Below, piece after piece: positions 18,807 through 27,172 of a DNA stretch of 64,000 nt. How positions within the stretch are numbered: position 1 is the first letter of the stretch; each line of letters begins with the position of its first letter. The notes below the pieces were generated by a model that was not told the origin of the DNA, ran no database searches, and saw nothing but the letters and a program-made list of their open reading frames with translations. Origin of the DNA: an uncultured Sulfitobacter sp. (GTDB lineage Bacteria; Pseudomonadota; Alphaproteobacteria; Rhodobacterales; Rhodobacteraceae); assembly GCF_947500075.1 (NCBI RefSeq), contig NZ_CANMQS010000003.1, forward strand, positions 434,001-498,000, read 5' to 3'. A program made the position numbers and the translations under genes.

Positions 18807-20648
18807 ATGTTCCGCTTCTTTGAAAACCTTGTTGATCCCTATGTTGATTATCCTGAAACCAACCGCCCACCGCGGACTCTTTGGCCGTTTCTGAAAGCCT
18901 ATATGGGGCCGTTCAAAACGGTGTTCTGGATCACCGGTCTGATGTCCATTGTCGTTGCGGCGATTGAGATCTGGCTGATCTATTACATGGGCCGTCTGGT
19001 GGATCTGCTGGGCACCGACCCCAGCAAGATGTGGACGGATTATGGGACAGAAATGATCCTTGTTGGTCTGTTCATCCTGCTGATCCGGCCTGCGTTGCAG
19101 GGCCTTGATGTGTTGTTGCTGAACAATGCGATCATGCCGAATGTCGGCACCCTGATCCGCTGGCGGGCGCACCGGCAGGTGCTGCGGCAATCGGTTGGGT
19201 GGTTTGAGAACGACTTTGCCGGGCGTATTGCCAACCGCATCATGCAGACCCCTCCAGCGGCGGGAGAGGTGGTATTTCAGGTCTTTGACGCGATTTCCTA
19301 TTCGCTGGCCTATATGATTGGTGCGGCGATCCTGCTCAGCACTTCTGACTGGCGGCTGATGCTGCCGCTGCTCATATGGTTTGTGCTCTATGGTGCGCTG
19401 GTGCGGTGGACGGTGAAGCGGGTGGGCCCGGCGTCTCAGGCGGCGTCAGATGCACGGTCCGAGGTGACCGGGCGCGTCGTTGATTCCTATACCAACATTC
19501 ATTCGGTCAAGATGTTTGCCCATCACGATCTGGAAACTGATTTCGCCAAGGAAGCGATTGAGAACGCGCGCGCGACGTTCCAGAGAGAGATGCGGATTTT
19601 CACGGTGATGGATGTGGTGCTGGTCGCGCTGAATGGTGTGCTGATCATCGGCGTTGTTGGTTGGGCGCTGGCGCTTTGGACGGTGGGAGAGGCGAGCGTA
19701 GGCGTGGTTGCGGCGGCGGCTGCGCTGACGCTGCGGCTGAATTCCATGACCGGGTGGATCATGTGGGCGCTGTCGTCGTTCTTTCGGGAGCTTGGCGTTG
19801 TGGCCGAAGGGATGGAAACAATTGCCCAGCCGATTGAACTGGTGGATGAGGCAGACGCCAAGCCGCTTGCGCTGAGCGATGGCCGGATTGAGATGACGGG
19901 CCTGACCCATCACTACGGGCGTGCGTCGGGAGGGTTGCAGGGTCTGAACCTGACCATCAAGCCGGGTGAGCGGATTGGTCTGGTCGGGCGTTCCGGCGCG
20001 GGAAAATCGACCCTCGTAAAGCTGCTTTTGCGGTTTTATGAGGCGGAGGATGGCCGGATCGAGATTGACGGGCAGGCCATTCGGCATGTGACGCAGGACA
20101 GTTTGCGGCAGGCCATTGGCATGGTGCAGCAGGACAGTTCGCTGCTGCATCGGTCGGTGCGGGACAACATCCTGTACGGCAAGCCCGGCGCGTCAGAGGC
20201 GGAGATGATCGCCGCCGCGAAACAGGCACAGGCGCATGAGTTCATCCTTGATCTGACCGATCCCGAAGGGCGCAGCGGCTATGACGCGCGTGTCGGGGAA
20301 CGGGGCGTGAAACTGTCTGGCGGTCAGCGTCAGCGGATCACGCTGGCGCGGGTGATCCTGAAAGACGCGCCGATCCTGTTGCTGGACGAGGCGACAAGCG
20401 CTTTGGACAGTGAGGTTGAAGCGGCGATCCAGCAGACGCTGTATGGCATGATGGCCGGCAAGACCGTCATCGCGATTGCCCACCGGTTGTCCACAATTGC
20501 CCAGATGGACCGGATTGTTGTGCTGGATCAGGGACATATCGTTGAAGAAGGGACACATGACGCGCTTTTGGCGCAGGACGGGCTATATGCAGATTTCTGG
20601 GGCCGCCAGTCTGGCGGTTTCCTGAAACTGGAAGATGAAGACGCGTGA
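18807..20648 (+). CDS. ABC exporter half-transporter, first of a pair
   Basis: 613 residues from the ATG at 18807 (AAAGG ten bases upstream). Membrane part at about 1-320 with several hydrophobic helices (for example WITGLMSIVVAAIEIWLIYY), then an ATPase domain: Walker A GLVGRSGAGKST, signature LSGGQRQRITLAR, Walker B ILLLDEATSALD with the catalytic Glu, and IAIAHRLSTI. This is the architecture of MsbA/multidrug and lipid exporters. The next gene encodes a similar protein, starting inside this stop codon region, so the two probably form a heterodimer. Confidence 0.92.
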   Translation: MFRFFENLVDPYVDYPETNRPPRTLWPFLKAYMGPFKTVFWITGLMSIVVAAIEIWLIYYMGRLVDLLGTDPSKMWTDYGTEMILVGLFILLIRPALQGLDVLLLNNAIMPNVGTLIRWRAHRQVLRQSVGWFENDFAGRIANRIMQTPPAAGEVVFQVFDAISYSLAYMIGAAILLSTSDWRLMLPLLIWFVLYGALVRWTVKRVGPASQAASDARSEVTGRVVDSYTNIHSVKMFAHHDLETDFAKEAIENARATFQREMRIFTVMDVVLVALNGVLIIGVVGWALALWTVGEASVGVVAAAAALTLRLNSMTGWIMWALSSFFRELGVVAEGMETIAQPIELVDEADAKPLALSDGRIEMTGLTHHYGRASGGLQGLNLTIKPGERIGLVGRSGAGKSTLVKLLLRFYEAEDGRIEIDGQAIRHVTQDSLRQAIGMVQQDSSLLHRSVRDNILYGKPGASEAEMIAAAKQAQAHEFILDLTDPEGRSGYDARVGERGVKLSGGQRQRITLARVILKDAPILLLDEATSALDSEVEAAIQQTLYGMMAGKTVIAIAHRLSTIAQMDRIVVLDQGHIVEEGTHDALLAQDGLYADFWGRQSGGFLKLEDEDA

Positions 20649-22477
20649 GCATATCAGATTGGATCAATCCGTTTCGGCCTGCAAACGGGCCGCCGCCACA
20701 GACGCTGGGCGCGTTCATGCGCTGGTGCCTGTCGGGATCTTGGCCTGTCTTGTGGCTGGCTGCAATTCTGTCCGCTCTTGCTGGCGCGATGGAAGCGGGG
20801 ACGGCGTGGATATTGGGCCGGGTCATTGATGCGGCGATCACGGCGGGGCCATTGGCGTTCTTCACGCCGACAAATTTTGGGCTGATTGGCTTGGCGCTGG
20901 GGTTCTTCCTGATTGCACGGCCAGTGTTGTTTGGGCTGTCGTCGGCGTCCAATGCGATCATGGTGCAGCCGAATGTGAATCCGTTGGTTTTGTCGCGTCT
21001 GCACCGTTGGACCTTAGGTCAGACGGTGGGTTTCTTTGACGATGATTTTGCTGGTCGGATTGCCCAAAAACAGATGCAGGCGGCGCGGGCTGTGACTGAT
21101 GTGGCAACCGAGGTGATCAATGTGGTTGCCTTCGCACTGGCGTCGCTGGTCGGGTCGGTGGTGTTGCTGGTGGCGATTGACTGGCGCGTGGCGATTGGGT
21201 TTGCGGTCTGGCTGGTGGCCTATTTTGCGTTGATCAACTGGTTCCTGCCACGGGTGCGGAAACGGTCGGCTGGCCGTGCGGGTGCGCGGGCCATGGTGTC
21301 CGGGCAGGTGGTGGATACGATCACCAACATCAAGACGGTCAAGCTTTTCGCCCATGCCGATCACGAAGACCGTGCCGCCCTTGGCGCGATGGAGACGTTT
21401 CGCCAGCGGGCTTTGGAATTCGGCTATCTTGCCGCCGGGTTTCGGCTGGCGTTGATGAGCCTTGCGGGGCTTTTGCCGGTGCTTTTGCTGGGCGGGACGA
21501 TCCTGTTGTGGCAACGCGGGATGGCGAGCGAGGGGGACATCGTTGCTGCGGGTGCTGTGGCGATCCGCATTGCGCAGATGACCGGCTGGGTCAGCTTCAC
21601 GCTGATGGCAATCTACGCCAACATTGGAGAGATCGAAGACGGCATGAGGACCCTGACGCCCCGTGTTAGGGTCGAAGATGCAGCAGATGCCGTCACTTTG
21701 GAGGTGCCTCATGGCGCCTTGGTGCTGCGCGATGTCAGCTTTGGCTATGGGCGTGATACAGGCGGTATCGAGGGGATCAGCCTTGCCGTTAACCCGGGTG
21801 AGAAACTCGGCATTGTAGGTGCGTCCGGCGCGGGCAAATCAACGCTGGTTTCACTGATTATGCGGCTCTATGAAGCAGAAAAGGGCCGGATAGAGATTGA
21901 TGGCGTCGACATCCGACAGGTCACGCAACAAAGCCTGCGGCGCAACATCGGCATGGTCACGCAGGAAACCGCGATGTTCAATCGTTCTGCGCGGGAGAAC
22001 ATTTTGTACGGGCGGCCCGATGCAACAGAGGCGGAGATGATTGCCTCTGCCAAACAGGCCGAAGCGCATGACTTCATCCTTGAACTGCAAGACCACAAGG
22101 GGCGGCAGGGGTATGACGCGCATCTGGGCGAACGGGGTGTGAAGCTGTCGGGCGGACAAAGGCAGCGGATTGCCCTGGCGCGCGCGATTGTCAAAGACGC
22201 GCCGATTCTTGTGCTGGATGAGGCGACAAGTGCGCTGGACAGTGAGGTTGAGGCGTCGATCCAGACCGCGCTGACGCGGGTGATGGAAGGCAAGACCGTG
22301 CTTGCCATCGCGCACCGATTGTCGACGTTGACGGAAATGGACCGGATCATCGTCATGGATCGCGGGCGGATCGTGGAAAGTGGCACCCATGAGGTGTTGT
22401 TGGCGCAAGAAGGGCTCTATGCCCGTTACTGGCAACGCCAGTCGGGTGGTTTTCTTAATCTGGAAGCAGCGGAATAG
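20645..22477 (+). CDS. ABC exporter half-transporter, second of a pair
   Basis: 610 residues. GTG start overlaps the previous stop by four bases, implying coupled translation. The N-terminal membrane domain is followed by Walker A GIVGASGAGKST, signature LSGGQRQRIALAR, Walker B ILVLDEATSALD and LAIAHRLSTL. The two proteins share long identical stretches in the ATPase part, such as LPxx-free blocks around EADDGRIEID-like and EMIAxAKQAxAHDFIL segments, pointing to gene duplication. Both sites look catalytically complete, unlike degenerate heterodimers. The substrate is not known. Confidence 0.92.
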   Translation: MSISDWINPFRPANGPPPQTLGAFMRWCLSGSWPVLWLAAILSALAGAMEAGTAWILGRVIDAAITAGPLAFFTPTNFGLIGLALGFFLIARPVLFGLSSASNAIMVQPNVNPLVLSRLHRWTLGQTVGFFDDDFAGRIAQKQMQAARAVTDVATEVINVVAFALASLVGSVVLLVAIDWRVAIGFAVWLVAYFALINWFLPRVRKRSAGRAGARAMVSGQVVDTITNIKTVKLFAHADHEDRAALGAMETFRQRALEFGYLAAGFRLALMSLAGLLPVLLLGGTILLWQRGMASEGDIVAAGAVAIRIAQMTGWVSFTLMAIYANIGEIEDGMRTLTPRVRVEDAADAVTLEVPHGALVLRDVSFGYGRDTGGIEGISLAVNPGEKLGIVGASGAGKSTLVSLIMRLYEAEKGRIEIDGVDIRQVTQQSLRRNIGMVTQETAMFNRSARENILYGRPDATEAEMIASAKQAEAHDFILELQDHKGRQGYDAHLGERGVKLSGGQRQRIALARAIVKDAPILVLDEATSALDSEVEASIQTALTRVMEGKTVLAIAHRLSTLTEMDRIIVMDRGRIVESGTHEVLLAQEGLYARYWQRQSGGFLNLEAAE

Positions 22478-22516
22478 ACGGCTTGGGTTGTCTGGCCGCG
22501 CAGGCTATGTCGGGCC

Positions 22517-23737
22517 ATGGATGAATTTACGATAGAACGGTTGGGCCATCACGGTGATGGGATAGCTGCGGGGCCAGTCTATGCCCCCGGCACGTTGCCC
22601 GGTGAAAGGGTCAGCGGTGTGTTGGACGGCCAGACATTGTGCGATGTGCGTATCCTTGAACCCTCTGACCAGCGTGTCAGCCCGCCGTGCCGGCACTTCA
22701 AGGCCTGCGGGGGGTGTCAGTTGCAACATGCGGCGGATCCGCTGGTGGCAGAATGGAAGGTTGATGTGGTGCGTCATGCGCTGCAAGCGCAAGGGTTAGA
22801 GACTGTTTTGCGCGAAATCGTGACCTCCCCTGCGCAGTCGCGCAGACGGGCGACCTTCGCCGCAAAGCGCACCAAGAATGGGGCCATGGCGGGATTTTTC
22901 GGTAGGGCGTCTGGCGTGATCGTTGAAACTCCGGGCTGTACGCTTTTGCACCCCGACCTGTTGGCCGGGCGCGCGGTGGCGGAGGAACTGGCGTTGGTTG
23001 GCGCAAGCCGCAAGGCGGTTCTGGCGGTGACGATCACGCTGTCGGCCAATGGTCTGGACGTGGCGGTGGCACAGGGCAAACCGCTGGATGGACCGTTGCG
23101 CATGGTGCTGGCGCAGGCGGCAGAGAAGTTGGGCCTTGCCCGCCTGTCCTGGGAGGATGAGGTGATTGCCACACGGCTTGCCCCCGTTCAGCGTTTTGGC
23201 AAGGCGCAGGTTACGCCACCCCCTGCAGCGTTTTTGCAGGCCACCACACATGGCGAAGCGTCCCTGCTTGCTGCGGTGCGTGAGGCTGTCGGCTCCGCAT
23301 CGGCAGTGGCCGATCTCTTTGCAGGCTGCGGCACCTTTGCGCTGCCCTTGTCGGAGACGGCGGCTGTGCATGCGGTGGAAGGGGACCGCGCGATGACACA
23401 AGCCCTTGATCAGGGGTGGCGAGGGGCACAAGGGCTCAAACCGCTAACAGTTGAAGCGCGTGATCTTTATCGACGCCCGCTGTTGCCGGACGAGTTGTCA
23501 AAATTCGATGCGGTTGTGCTTGATCCGCCAAGGGCGGGAGCCGAACGCCAGATTGCGGAGCTTGCGCAGGCAAAGGTGGCAGTTTTGGCCTATGTATCGT
23601 GCAACCCGGTGACCTTTGCGCGGGACGTGGCGGTGCTGGTTGCGGCGGGATACCGGCTGGATTGGGTTCAGGTGGTCGATCAGTTTCGGTGGTCCGCGCA
23701 TATCGAGCTTGCCGCGCAGCTATCGCGCGAAGGTTAG
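22517..23737 (+). CDS. Class I SAM-dependent RNA (uracil-5-)methyltransferase, RlmD/TrmA family
   Basis: 406 residues. An N-terminal TRAM-like segment (GHHGDGIAAGPVYAPGTLPGE) is followed by a probable iron-sulfur cluster motif CRHFKACGGCQLQH with another Cys in PGCTLLHP, then a SAM-binding loop DLFAGCGTFALPL, the block FDAVVLDPPRAGAERQI and the catalytic-cysteine block AYVSCNPVTFARD. This pattern matches RlmD-like enzymes, which methylate U1939 or U747 of 23S rRNA. Which uracil is modified cannot be told. Confidence 0.88.
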   Translation: MDEFTIERLGHHGDGIAAGPVYAPGTLPGERVSGVLDGQTLCDVRILEPSDQRVSPPCRHFKACGGCQLQHAADPLVAEWKVDVVRHALQAQGLETVLREIVTSPAQSRRRATFAAKRTKNGAMAGFFGRASGVIVETPGCTLLHPDLLAGRAVAEELALVGASRKAVLAVTITLSANGLDVAVAQGKPLDGPLRMVLAQAAEKLGLARLSWEDEVIATRLAPVQRFGKAQVTPPPAAFLQATTHGEASLLAAVREAVGSASAVADLFAGCGTFALPLSETAAVHAVEGDRAMTQALDQGWRGAQGLKPLTVEARDLYRRPLLPDELSKFDAVVLDPPRAGAERQIAELAQAKVAVLAYVSCNPVTFARDVAVLVAAGYRLDWVQVVDQFRWSAHIELAAQLSREG

Positions 23738-23850
23738 GTTGATCGAACGGCCCCTGTTCACTCAATTTTGAATGCGATTCGCTATGGAGTGTGGTAGCTC
23801 GGAACAAAGGTCCGGGACGGGACCAGCGGTGAGGTACGGGACAGAACCAC

Positions 23851-24348
23851 ATGAAACGCAGATCAGTCATCCTTGGCGGCACCGCATTGGTGGCTCTCGG
23901 CGCCTGTAGCAGCAGCAAGTTCAAGCGCTACAACGGTCCCGAAGTGACCTATGTCGTGGTGAACAAGGGGGCCCGGCGGATGTATCTTCTGCATCACGAC
24001 AAGGTGCTTGAGGATTATGACATCCGCTTGGGGTTCGCGCCTGTCGGCCACAAGGAAATCGAAGGCGACGGGCGTACGCCCGAAGGTCATTACATGATCG
24101 ACCGACGCAATCCGAACTCCGCTTTCCATCTGTCGCTGGGCATTGATTACCCCCGCGCACATGACCTCGCCAGGGCCGAAGCCATTGGCAAGTCACCCGG
24201 TGGCGATATCTTTATCCACGGTCAGAAGGTGCCCTTCAAGAAAGACAAGGGTGACTGGACCTGGGGCTGCATCGCGGTGACCAACAAAGAGATGGAAGAC
24301 GTTTATGCCATGGTGCGGGATGGCACGCCGATCCTGATCAACGCCTGA
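23851..24348 (+). CDS. L,D-transpeptidase (YkuD family) lipoprotein, YafK-like
   Basis: 165 residues with a lipoprotein signal (MKRRSVILGGTALVALGAC, lipobox LGAC). The catalytic part has IHGQ and DWTWGCIAVTNKEMEDVY, the His and Cys motifs of YkuD-type enzymes; the DWT-x-GCIAVT form is typical of the YafK branch. Such enzymes attach or release proteins on peptidoglycan or make 3-3 crosslinks in the periplasm. A second YkuD gene follows at 25039. Confidence 0.88.
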   Translation: MKRRSVILGGTALVALGACSSSKFKRYNGPEVTYVVVNKGARRMYLLHHDKVLEDYDIRLGFAPVGHKEIEGDGRTPEGHYMIDRRNPNSAFHLSLGIDYPRAHDLARAEAIGKSPGGDIFIHGQKVPFKKDKGDWTWGCIAVTNKEMEDVYAMVRDGTPILINA

Positions 24349-24374
24349 ACCACCGGGACACGCTCGTGGTGGTT
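24348..24374. terminator. Inverted repeat between convergent transpeptidase and CAP genes
   Basis: AACCACC (24348-24354) and GGTGGTT (24368-24374) pair and overlap the stop codons of both converging genes. Seven-bp stem, 13-base loop, no T-run; a weak two-way terminator at best. Confidence 0.35.
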
Positions 24375-24876
24375 ACTTGCCCATCACCAGCGTCCACCAG
24401 ATCTTGCCATTGCTTTCCTGATGCCAAGCAAACCCCATGTTGATGGCATCGGGTGACATCAGAACACGCCGCGTGTCCGGCTGTTCCATCCAGGCGGCCA
24501 GCGTTTCAAGTTCGGATTCGTAGGTTTCCGAGATCGTTTCCCCGACCAGCTGTCCAGTGTAGCCAACGCGGCGGATCCGGTCGATGGGGGAGGAGCCGTC
24601 AGAGCCAAAGTGCCAGGGCCGGTTTTGACGCGACATGTCTTTGGCGTGGGTCGCAGCGGCAGCGTTCAGGTTCGGGTTGAGCTGAACCTGCGAAGCCCCG
24701 GCTGCGCTGCGCAGTGCATTCACGGAATCAAGCATGCGGAACTGGATTTTACCGGTGTCCCCGGCCCGGATGCGATATGTTTGCACACCAGAATTGCCGC
24801 CGCCGGTATCATCGACTGGCACACAGGCGGCGATCGCAAGGGCCAGGGCAGAGAAGATAGTAATCAGACGGATCAT
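24373..24876 (-). CDS. CAP (SCP/PR1)-domain lipoprotein
   Basis: 167 residues from the ATG at 24876, which has GGAG upstream (a further in-frame ATG at 24891 lacks one). A lipoprotein signal ends in AIAAC. The body is a small CAP domain: LDSVNALRSAAGASQVQLNP, AATHAKDMSRQNRPWHFG, VGETISETYE, then LMSPDAINMGFAW and the terminal WWTLVMGK. Bacterial CAP proteins are extracytoplasmic and mostly of unknown function. It lies between two L,D-transpeptidases, which suggests an envelope role. Confidence 0.85.
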   Translation of the reverse strand: MIRLITIFSALALAIAACVPVDDTGGGNSGVQTYRIRAGDTGKIQFRMLDSVNALRSAAGASQVQLNPNLNAAAATHAKDMSRQNRPWHFGSDGSSPIDRIRRVGYTGQLVGETISETYESELETLAAWMEQPDTRRVLMSPDAINMGFAWHQESNGKIWWTLVMGK

Positions 24877-25038
24877 CGTGACGCTCCACATAATCGGGTT
24901 TCGATTCTCCTACAGTGGGACGCGTGGCAGTTCAAACGCACATCGGCGTTACCATGCCAGATGACGCGGGTTTGATTTGAAAATGCGACTTTGTGGCAAT
25001 ATATCCCGGAACTAATCGATTTCTGATGGAGACAGATC

Positions 25039-25650
25039 ATGTCCGACAAGATTTTCAAGACACCCAGCCGCCGTGCGTTTCTTGCAGGCTCCGCTGCGAT
25101 GGTGGCGGCACCTGCGGTGGCGCAAGACACATCCGGTGTGAATTCCGCTGCAACAACCCAAAATGAGCGTGATATCAACGAAGTGGTGCGCCGTAACATC
25201 TCCAGCTTCCGCACGCTGGATTGGCAGCCCTACTTCGACAATCTGCGCAAGGGTGCGATCCTTGTCGATATCGACAGCCGCGCGGTGCACTACTGGTCTG
25301 AAGATCAAAGTGTCTACAAGCTCTATCCTTCCTCTGTCCCGCTGACGGATGATCTGACGCGGCGCGGTCGGACACGGGTGATCCTGAAAGATCCAGAGCC
25401 GTCCTGGCGTCCGACACCGTCGATGTTGAAGCGTAACCCGGAATGGCCCCCCTACATCGGGCCGGGTCCGGACAATCCGCTGGGCACAAGGTCGCTGCAC
25501 CTGAGCTGGACTTACTACCGGATTCACGGCACACACGACACGCGCAAGATCGGCCGCAAGTCTTCCAACGGCTGTATTGGGCTCTATAATGAGCATATCG
25601 AAGAGCTGTATGAGATGGCCAGTGTAGGCACGCAGGTGTTGCTTATTTGA
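25039..25650 (+). CDS. L,D-transpeptidase (YkuD family), Tat-type signal
   Basis: 203 residues. The N-terminus has SRRAFLAGSAAMVAAPAVAQ, a twin-arginine-like export signal. The YkuD domain carries YRIHGTHDTRKIG and KSSNGCIGLYNEH with the catalytic Cys; the Arg that often follows GCI is replaced by Gly. LGTRSLHLSW and the closing VGTQVLLI are also typical. Catalyses 3-3 peptidoglycan crosslinks or protein anchoring. The ribosome-binding site is GGAGA before the ATG. Confidence 0.9.
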   Translation: MSDKIFKTPSRRAFLAGSAAMVAAPAVAQDTSGVNSAATTQNERDINEVVRRNISSFRTLDWQPYFDNLRKGAILVDIDSRAVHYWSEDQSVYKLYPSSVPLTDDLTRRGRTRVILKDPEPSWRPTPSMLKRNPEWPPYIGPGPDNPLGTRSLHLSWTYYRIHGTHDTRKIGRKSSNGCIGLYNEHIEELYEMASVGTQVLLI

Positions 25651-25651
25651 C

Positions 25652-25677
25652 GACATTACCCCGCATTTGGGGATGTC
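25652..25677 (+). terminator. Hairpin after the second L,D-transpeptidase
   Basis: GACAT and CCCC pair with GGGG and ATGTC around a six-base loop (GCATTT). It starts right after the transpeptidase stop. No T-run follows, so it is a hairpin of uncertain function. Confidence 0.4.
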
Positions 25678-25790
25678 CTGCTGAATCCATCTTTCCAATT
25701 CTCGGGGAATACTATTTAGACGAAACTACGAGGTAAGTCTTGGGCGCGTGTTTGCACCCATGTGTACACGCCAATACTGGAGGTTATGTT

Positions 25791-25973
25791 ATGAAAAAAC
25801 TCGTTCTCGCAGCCGCATTCGCTGGTGCAGCTTCTGCTGCTTCCGCTGGCTCCCTTGCAGATCCAATCATCGAAGCACCTGTCATTGTTGAAGAAGCATC
25901 TTCTTCCTCCAATGGTATCGTGCTGCCGCTGGTTCTGCTGGCACTGCTCGCCGCTGCTGTCGCTTCTGACTAA
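25791..25973 (+). CDS. Small exported protein with a hydrophobic C-terminus
   Basis: 60 residues. Start ATG at 25791 with GGAGG nine bases upstream. Residues 1-19 are a signal peptide (MKKLVLAAAFAGAASAASAG), then an acidic, Ser-rich stretch (IEAPVIVEEASSSS) and a hydrophobic tail (GIVLPLVLLALLAAAVAS) before a final Asp. After cleavage it would be about 40 residues with one membrane segment. A textbook terminator follows 27 bases on. I recall similar peptides in roseobacters, but no function is known to me. Confidence 0.78.
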   Translation: MKKLVLAAAFAGAASAASAGSLADPIIEAPVIVEEASSSSNGIVLPLVLLALLAAAVASD

Positions 25974-26000
25974 GTCAGGCTCGACCATTACATTAAAAAA

Positions 26001-26027
26001 GGCGGTGTCTTTGCACCGCCTTTTTTT
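26001..26027 (+). terminator. Rho-independent terminator of the small exported protein gene
   Basis: GGCGGTG (26001-26007) and CACCGCC (26014-26020), six-base loop, followed by seven T; six A precede the stem, so it can act on both strands and may also terminate hemH, which ends at 26071. Confidence 0.93.
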
Positions 26028-26070
26028 ATGCCTGAACCGGTTTTGAAACCCAGAAATTGCTGATGAGGTA

Positions 26071-27141
26071 TCAGTCCAGCCAGCCACGCAGGTTGTCTTC
26101 AATTGCGTTTGACAGTGCGCGGATATGCGCGTCATCGTCGTTCAGGCAGGGGATATACAGAAACTCCTCGCCGCCCGCTTCTTCAAAGCTCTCTTTGATC
26201 TCTTCGTTGATCTCTTCCAACGTCTCGATGCAATCGGCCGAGAAGGCCGGGGCACAGACAGCGATGCTCTTCTTGCCTGCTTCGGCTTGCCGCGCGACCT
26301 CTTCCACCGTGTAGGGTTGCAGCCATTCCTCGGGGCCGAACTTGGACTGGAAAGTGGTCATGATCTGGGTGTCATCCCACCCCAGCCGTTCCTTCAATAG
26401 GCGTGTCGTTTTCTGGCATTGGCAGTGGTACGGGTCGCCCTCCATCAGGTAGCGGATCGGCACACCGTGGTAGGAACAGATCAGGATATCCGGTTTCTTC
26501 TCTGCCGCCGCATAGGCTTTTTCAATGGATTGAGCCAAGGCTTCGATATAGTCCGGGCGGTCAAAATAGGGCTCTACCACGCGGGAAATGGGCTGCCATT
26601 TCTCTTTCCCCAGCGCTTCAAAGAACTTGTCGCAGGCCGTGGCGGAGGTCGCACCAGCGTAGTGCGGGTAGAGAGGGAAGAACAGGATCTTTGAACATCC
26701 CGCTTTCGTCAGCGCTTCAACCTTGGACTGGGTGGATGGATTGCCGTAGCGCATACAGAAATCCACAACGACATTGTCGCCATAGCGCTCCTGCATCGCT
26801 TTCTTGATCTTGGCTGTCTGTGCCTTGGTGATCGTCATCAGCGGGCTTTCGCCCTCTTCCTCATTCCAGATGGATTTGTAGGCTGCACCACTTGTGAAGG
26901 GGCGTTTGCTGAGGATGATCAACTGCAACAGCGGCTGCCAGAGCCAGGGGCTGTAGTCGATCACGCGGCGGTCAGACAGGAATTCGCCCAGATACCGGCG
27001 CATCGACCAGTAGTCATAATTGTCCGGTGTCCCGAGATTGGCGAGCAGGATGCCCACTTTTTGCTGGGGCACGACCGGATGGTCGGCGCTGGCGTGTTCC
27101 GGGCGGGCGGCCTGCATTTGGATGTCCTTGAGCATATTCAT
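26071..27141 (-). CDS. hemH: Ferrochelatase
   Basis: 356 residues. Inserts ferrous iron into protoporphyrin IX, the last step of haem synthesis. Visible blocks: VGILLANLGTPDNYDYWSMR near residue 28, the catalytic-His block ICSYHGVPIRY, and FQSKFGPEEWLQPYT followed by a Glu-rich C-terminal helix. Normal length. On the minus strand it follows the NDUFAF5-like gene by 31 bases, so the two are probably one transcript. Confidence 0.96.
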   Translation of the reverse strand: MNMLKDIQMQAARPEHASADHPVVPQQKVGILLANLGTPDNYDYWSMRRYLGEFLSDRRVIDYSPWLWQPLLQLIILSKRPFTSGAAYKSIWNEEEGESPLMTITKAQTAKIKKAMQERYGDNVVVDFCMRYGNPSTQSKVEALTKAGCSKILFFPLYPHYAGATSATACDKFFEALGKEKWQPISRVVEPYFDRPDYIEALAQSIEKAYAAAEKKPDILICSYHGVPIRYLMEGDPYHCQCQKTTRLLKERLGWDDTQIMTTFQSKFGPEEWLQPYTVEEVARQAEAGKKSIAVCAPAFSADCIETLEEINEEIKESFEEAGGEEFLYIPCLNDDDAHIRALSNAIEDNLRGWLD

Positions 27142-27172
27142 GTCGTGTCACATAGCCAGTAATCGCGCAGGG

